Source of the DNA: Nitrosomonas sp. JL21
GTDB taxonomy: Bacteria; Pseudomonadota; Gammaproteobacteria; Burkholderiales; Nitrosomonadaceae
Assembly: GCF_009833095.1 (NCBI RefSeq)
Contig: NZ_QRCB01000050.1
Location: forward strand, 1 to 59,260
DNA: 59,260 nt
Direction of reading: 5' to 3'
Part shown: positions 55,699-59,260 of the stretch, piece by piece
Layout: each line of letters starts with the position of its first letter
Position numbering within the stretch: the first letter of the stretch is position 1
Translations under genes and position numbers: made by a program
The notes under the pieces: model-generated
What the model saw: the letters and a program-made list of their open reading frames with translations, nothing else
Database searches by the model: none
What the model was told of the DNA's origin: nothing

Positions 55699-56022
55699 GT
55701 GTGGTGGTATTCAAAGAAATGCTGCGGTGCCCGCAATAATGACCATGTGTTGTTTATATCATAATTTTTGATGTTCTTAAGCGGAAATTATGGCCAAGCC
55801 GATTGGTACAACCCGCCTGATCCCGCCAAGCTTTGCCCCTTCTTTATTCAGTCTTCCGCGCGTGTAAGAAAAAAGCCTCTTTAATTCGATAATTAGTGGG
55901 AAAAAGTGCGTTTGTTCTTCCTGTTTTCTGACAAGAATCTGATGCATAGTGTGCTCTGGCTCGAACTACGTTGAAAAATCTTGTGGAAATAATCAGTTAT
56001 TTTATGAATGCCGTGAACCTGC
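55699..56022. other. 324-bp divergent promoter region
   Basis: The region separates the leftward permease from the rightward giant repeat protein. It is AT-rich near both starts. No ORF, palindromic operator or RNA gene was recognised. The ribosome-binding site of the giant gene is weak, with no AGGAG within 15 bases of its ATG. Confidence 0.45.
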
Positions 56023-59000
56023 ATGGACAATAAGCAACTTGATATCCTCCAGACCATCAATTTGATGTTCCGCGCTGCGGCGGGGGAACATTATCTGAAT
56101 GAATTCATGGGAGTGATGAATGATTCCGTGCGTTCGATCCAGGAATTGGCCGGGTTGCTTGCGCAAACCGAGGTATTTCAGCAACGCTATCCGGACACGC
56201 TCTCGAACGCTGAATTTTCGCTGCAATTGGTTGAAAACGCAGTCAATGACCTGGTCGATGCCAAGCTCAAAGTATGGGCTTCATCAGAAATAGAACACCT
56301 GCTCAATGACGGCATGAGCCGAGGCGACGTCATTTATTGGGCTGCCAAGGCGCTGGCTGCAGTGACTGAAACAGATCCGCAATGGGGCGCAGCAGCCCGA
56401 CAATTCGATCATCAGGTTGAAATATCGGCTTTTTATTCGATCGATCTGCATGGGGCGGCGACCAGCGTGTCGGTATTGCAGCGCGTGGCTGCTCTGGTGG
56501 ACGAAGACCCTGCCAGCGTGGCGATGGCCAAGAAAATACTCACATCCGGCGTCGCCGGAACAGTTATCGATGGTTATGTCAGGGGCGCTCAGGTATTTGC
56601 CGATCTGAACGGCGACCAGCAATTAAATGAGGGCGAGTCGAGCACTGTCACCGATGCGACCGGACATTTCTCTCTGCCGGCCGTAACTGGATTCGGGGAT
56701 TTGATCGCATCCGGCGGTGTCGACATCGCGACCGGCAAATCGTTTGAAGGCATCATGACTGCTCCAGCGGGCTCGTCGGTGATCAATCCGCTGACCACGA
56801 TCATCAGTCGTATCATTGACAACGACGGCGTCAGCGCTGCCGAAGCGGCTGGTATCGTACTGGCCGCGCTGGGGTTGGACGATGAGATCGATTTGCTGCA
56901 CTTCGATCCGATCAACGCCGTGATGAGTGCGGATACGGCGCCGATGACCGGCATGGCAATGGCTGCCCATGCGGCGGCGGTGAAGATCGAGGTGATTACG
57001 GGCCAGGTGGCTGCGTTATTGCAGGGCATCGGCATAACTGATACCGAGGCATCGGCCATTTCATTTGCATATCAGGCGCTGGCCAGTTTGCTTGCAAGTG
57101 AAAGCAATGTGGTCGATTTGAGCGCCCGCAGTGTCATTACGCTTGTGATTCAGGACGCGACCCTGCTGGCGGGGGCCGATGGCACCGAATCATCCAGAAT
57201 GGGCGCTGTGCTGGCGGATGCTTCACGGACCATCGGGAATTTTGCGCAAACCATCTCGGCCTTGTCGACCAGCGGTCAGAACAAGAAAACCATTCTTTCC
57301 AAAATTGCCGCAGTTCAAATTGTCGCCGAAACGCTCGAAGGAACGATGCAATCCGGTGCCGCTCAGGGCGACATCGGTGAGGCGGTCAAACGCACGACGG
57401 GCGCGCAGTTTACCAAAAGCATCACGGCGGCCGCCGCCAGGGTAGGGGATGTGAACGGCGACGGAAAATCCGATGCACTACCGTCGCCGCCCTCTTCGGG
57501 CGGAGGCCCGGTTGATCCTCCAGTTACGACGCATTATCTACCTACGAATGCGACGTCGTTTTCAGGGACTGCAGTAAACGATACCTTGTCGATTTCCACG
57601 GCAGCCTCCTGGACGCCTTTGGTCATGACGGCTGTCGTGCTCGATGGCGGCACCGGCAATAACACCATGAATATGCAGGATGGCTCCAGCATTGCGGCTG
57701 CCACAGTCGTCGATTTTCAGAATCTGACCTTTGACGCGACTGGCCATACCGGATTGAACACGATTACGATGTCTGCCGCCCAGAATCAAGCATTTACCGG
57801 TACGATCACAGCGCCCGGCACGGGCGTCAACAGTGAGGAAATTACCATCGTGGGCGATGGCGCATTGACAACGCTCGCCAATGTCGAGAATTACACGATA
57901 GCTGATGACTCAACCGATGCACGGACAATCACGATCAGCCAGGCGAACACGAACGTGACCGCAGCCTCGACTACCGATGCGGTGACGTTCAATGCCGGCG
58001 CGCAGACCTATACGGGGACGATCACCGGCGAATCGTCCGTCGACGATATCTTGAGCTTGGATAACGGTGCGGATGTCAGTGGCAGCACGATTGCGAATGT
58101 CGAAGCGCTGACATTGGCTTCGGGCGCGTCGATTCGATTGTCTGCCGCTCAGAACCAGGGTTTCACTGGCGCAATCGCAGCGCCGGGAACGGGTGTGACT
58201 GGAGAAACCATCACGATCGTTGGTGATGGTGCAGTGACTACCCTGACCAATGTTGAGAATTACACGTTTGGTGATGATTCAACGAATGCCCGGACAGTCG
58301 CGGTCTCTCAGGCAAATACGAACGTAACGGCAGCATCGAATACCGATGCGGTGACCGTCAATGTCGGTGTGCAAACCTACACGGGCACGATCATCGGCGA
58401 ATCCACCGTTGATGACACATTGAGCATGGATAACAACGCGGATGTCAGCGGCGGCACGATTGCGAATGTCGAAGCATTGACATTGGCTTTGGGTGCGTCG
58501 GTTCGACTGACCGCCGCCCAGAATCAGGGTTTCACGGGAGCTATCACGGCACCCGGAACGGATGTCACTGGTGAAGAAATTACGATTGTCGGCGATGGCG
58601 CAGTGACGACGCTTGCCAATGTCGAAAATTATAGTACCGAGGACGATTCGACCAATGCACGGACAGTCACGATCAGCCAGGCGAATACGAACGTGACCGC
58701 AGTCTCGGCTACTGATGCGGTGACGTTCGCTATCGGTGCGCAGACCTACACCGGTGCGATCAGCGGAGAAGCTACAGTCGAAGATACTTTGAGCCTGAAC
58801 AATAACGCGGATGTCAGCGGCAGCACGGTTGCGAATGTCAAAGCGTTGACATTGGCATCAGGTGCGTCGGTTCGATTATCCGTCGCGCAGAACCAGGGAT
58901 TTAGCGGCACGATTACAGCGCCGGGTACCGGCATCGGCGGTGAAACGGTCATGATCACCGGCGATGGCGCAGTGACCACGCTCGCCAATGTCGAGAATTA

Positions 59001-59260
59001 CGCCATCGAGGACGATACGACCAATGCGCGGGTAGTGACGATCAGCCAGGTGAATACGAACGTGACCGCAGCTTCGACTACCGATGCGGTGACGTTCAAT
59101 GCCGGCGCGCAGACCTATACGGGGACGATCACTGGCGAATCCACTGTCGACGATATCTTGAGCTTGGATAACGGTGCGGATGTCAGTGGCAGCACGATTG
59201 CAAATGTCGAAGCATTGACATTGACATCAGGCGCGTCGGTTCGATTGTCTGCCGCCCAGA
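56023..59260 (+). CDS. Giant secreted repeat protein with DUF4214-like N-terminus (partial, runs off the right edge)
   Basis: An ATG at 56023 (MDNKQLDILQTINLMFRAAA) opens a frame with no stop up to the window end, giving more than 1,079 residues. Earlier ATGs at 56004 and 56008 close at once. No signal peptide is present. Residues ~1-110 are helical and DUF4214-like (EFMGVMNDSVRSIQELAGLL). A short beta domain with a calcium-binding-like site follows (ADLNGDQQLNEGESS, ~190-220), then a helical region to ~460 (VINPLTTIISRIIDNDG) and a Pro/Gly linker (PSPPSSGGGPVDPP). From ~residue 583 a tandem array of 123-residue repeats begins. This layout suggests a type I-secreted adhesin or S-layer-like surface protein. 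The exporter is not visible. Confidence 0.8.
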   Translation, partial: MDNKQLDILQTINLMFRAAAGEHYLNEFMGVMNDSVRSIQELAGLLAQTEVFQQRYPDTLSNAEFSLQLVENAVNDLVDAKLKVWASSEIEHLLNDGMSRGDVIYWAAKALAAVTETDPQWGAAARQFDHQVEISAFYSIDLHGAATSVSVLQRVAALVDEDPASVAMAKKILTSGVAGTVIDGYVRGAQVFADLNGDQQLNEGESSTVTDATGHFSLPAVTGFGDLIASGGVDIATGKSFEGIMTAPAGSSVINPLTTIISRIIDNDGVSAAEAAGIVLAALGLDDEIDLLHFDPINAVMSADTAPMTGMAMAAHAAAVKIEVITGQVAALLQGIGITDTEASAISFAYQALASLLASESNVVDLSARSVITLVIQDATLLAGADGTESSRMGAVLADASRTIGNFAQTISALSTSGQNKKTILSKIAAVQIVAETLEGTMQSGAAQGDIGEAVKRTTGAQFTKSITAAAARVGDVNGDGKSDALPSPPSSGGGPVDPPVTTHYLPTNATSFSGTAVNDTLSISTAASWTPLVMTAVVLDGGTGNNTMNMQDGSSIAAATVVDFQNLTFDATGHTGLNTITMSAAQNQAFTGTITAPGTGVNSEEITIVGDGALTTLANVENYTIADDSTDARTITISQANTNVTAASTTDAVTFNAGAQTYTGTITGESSVDDILSLDNGADVSGSTIANVEALTLASGASIRLSAAQNQGFTGAIAAPGTGVTGETITIVGDGAVTTLTNVENYTFGDDSTNARTVAVSQANTNVTAASNTDAVTVNVGVQTYTGTIIGESTVDDTLSMDNNADVSGGTIANVEALTLALGASVRLTAAQNQGFTGAITAPGTDVTGEEITIVGDGAVTTLANVENYSTEDDSTNARTVTISQANTNVTAVSATDAVTFAIGAQTYTGAISGEATVEDTLSLNNNADVSGSTVANVKALTLASGASVRLSVAQNQGFSGTITAPGTGIGGETVMITGDGAVTTLANVENYAIEDDTTNARVVTISQVNTNVTAASTTDAVTFNAGAQTYTGTITGESTVDDILSLDNGADVSGSTIANVEALTLTSGASVRLSAAQ
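57769..59260 (+). repeat. 369-bp (123-residue) tandem repeat array
   Basis: Four complete units begin at 57769, 58138, 58507 and 58876, and a fifth begins at 59245 and is cut by the edge. Spacing is exactly 369 bp each time. Each unit reads approximately (L/M)SAAQNQGF-TG-I-APGTGV...GDGAVTTLANVENY...SQANTNVTA...GAQTYTGTI...VDDxLSLDN. High similarity at DNA level suggests recent expansion or ongoing homogenisation. Confidence 0.9.

Noticed and set aside
57769..59260. CRISPR array suggested by regular spacing
   Set aside because: The 369-bp units are coding, in frame and continuous; there are no short repeats separated by unique spacers.

Overview
The window looks like chromosomal DNA of a betaproteobacterium, most likely from the Nitrosomonadaceae (Nitrosomonas-like). 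This rests on gene content and protein style only: the ftsK-lolA-rarA-serS block, TrxC, CbpA/CbpM, YicC and PrfC, a Fur-type iron cluster, and abundant copper-redox and RTX-type secreted proteins. No rRNA or tRNA was seen, so the taxonomy is an inference.

Layout. 1-289 is the N-terminus of a secreted RTX-like protein that runs off the left edge. 638-2857 is tex. 3.0-7.2 kb is a small accessory patch: a zeta-toxin-like kinase with a tiny downstream partner, a frameshifted AAA_13/SMC-like ATPase with a CPFC zinc-hook-like motif, and a class II Fic enzyme. 7.2-14.2 kb is housekeeping: a DUF2007 protein, rdgC, then the reverse-strand block ftsK-lolA-rarA-serS. A degenerate GGDEF protein and an RDD membrane protein follow.

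16-24.7 kb is an iron-acquisition cluster: tonB-exbB-exbD behind a strong Fur box, bfd, an STN-containing TonB-dependent receptor, an unrecognised exported protein made of two ~361-residue repeats and preceded by its own Fur-like site, and a small RTX protein. 25.0-26.6 kb holds a TPR/LicD/cytidylyltransferase fusion. 26.6-32.8 kb is a reverse-strand run: a PhoX-like protein, cbpA, cbpM, trxC, a DegP/DegS-type protease, and an unusual periplasmic-binding protein with a C-terminal membrane domain. A CHASE-PAS-PAS hybrid histidine kinase lies at 33.5-36.3 kb.

36.7-48.5 kb is the most striking region: a five-gene, tightly coupled operon. It starts with a 2440-residue multicopper oxidase whose copper motifs resemble the manganese-oxidase (MnxG/MofA) group. 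A beta-propeller protein, two SCO copper chaperone/thiol proteins and a cytochrome c fused to a periplasmic-binding-like domain follow. A perfect TGTGA-N6-TCACA (Crp-type) palindrome lies about 200 bp upstream. The likely logic is an exported copper oxidase with its own copper-insertion factors and an electron-transfer partner; the substrate is unknown.

48.5-55.7 kb returns to reverse-strand genes: yicC, a metallophosphoesterase, prfC, and a YejF/YejE-like ABC exporter/importer pair without a visible YejA or YejB. From 56023 to the right edge runs a giant repeat protein with an N-terminal DUF4214-like region and a 369-bp (123-residue) tandem array, probably a type I-secreted surface protein. 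It continues beyond the window.
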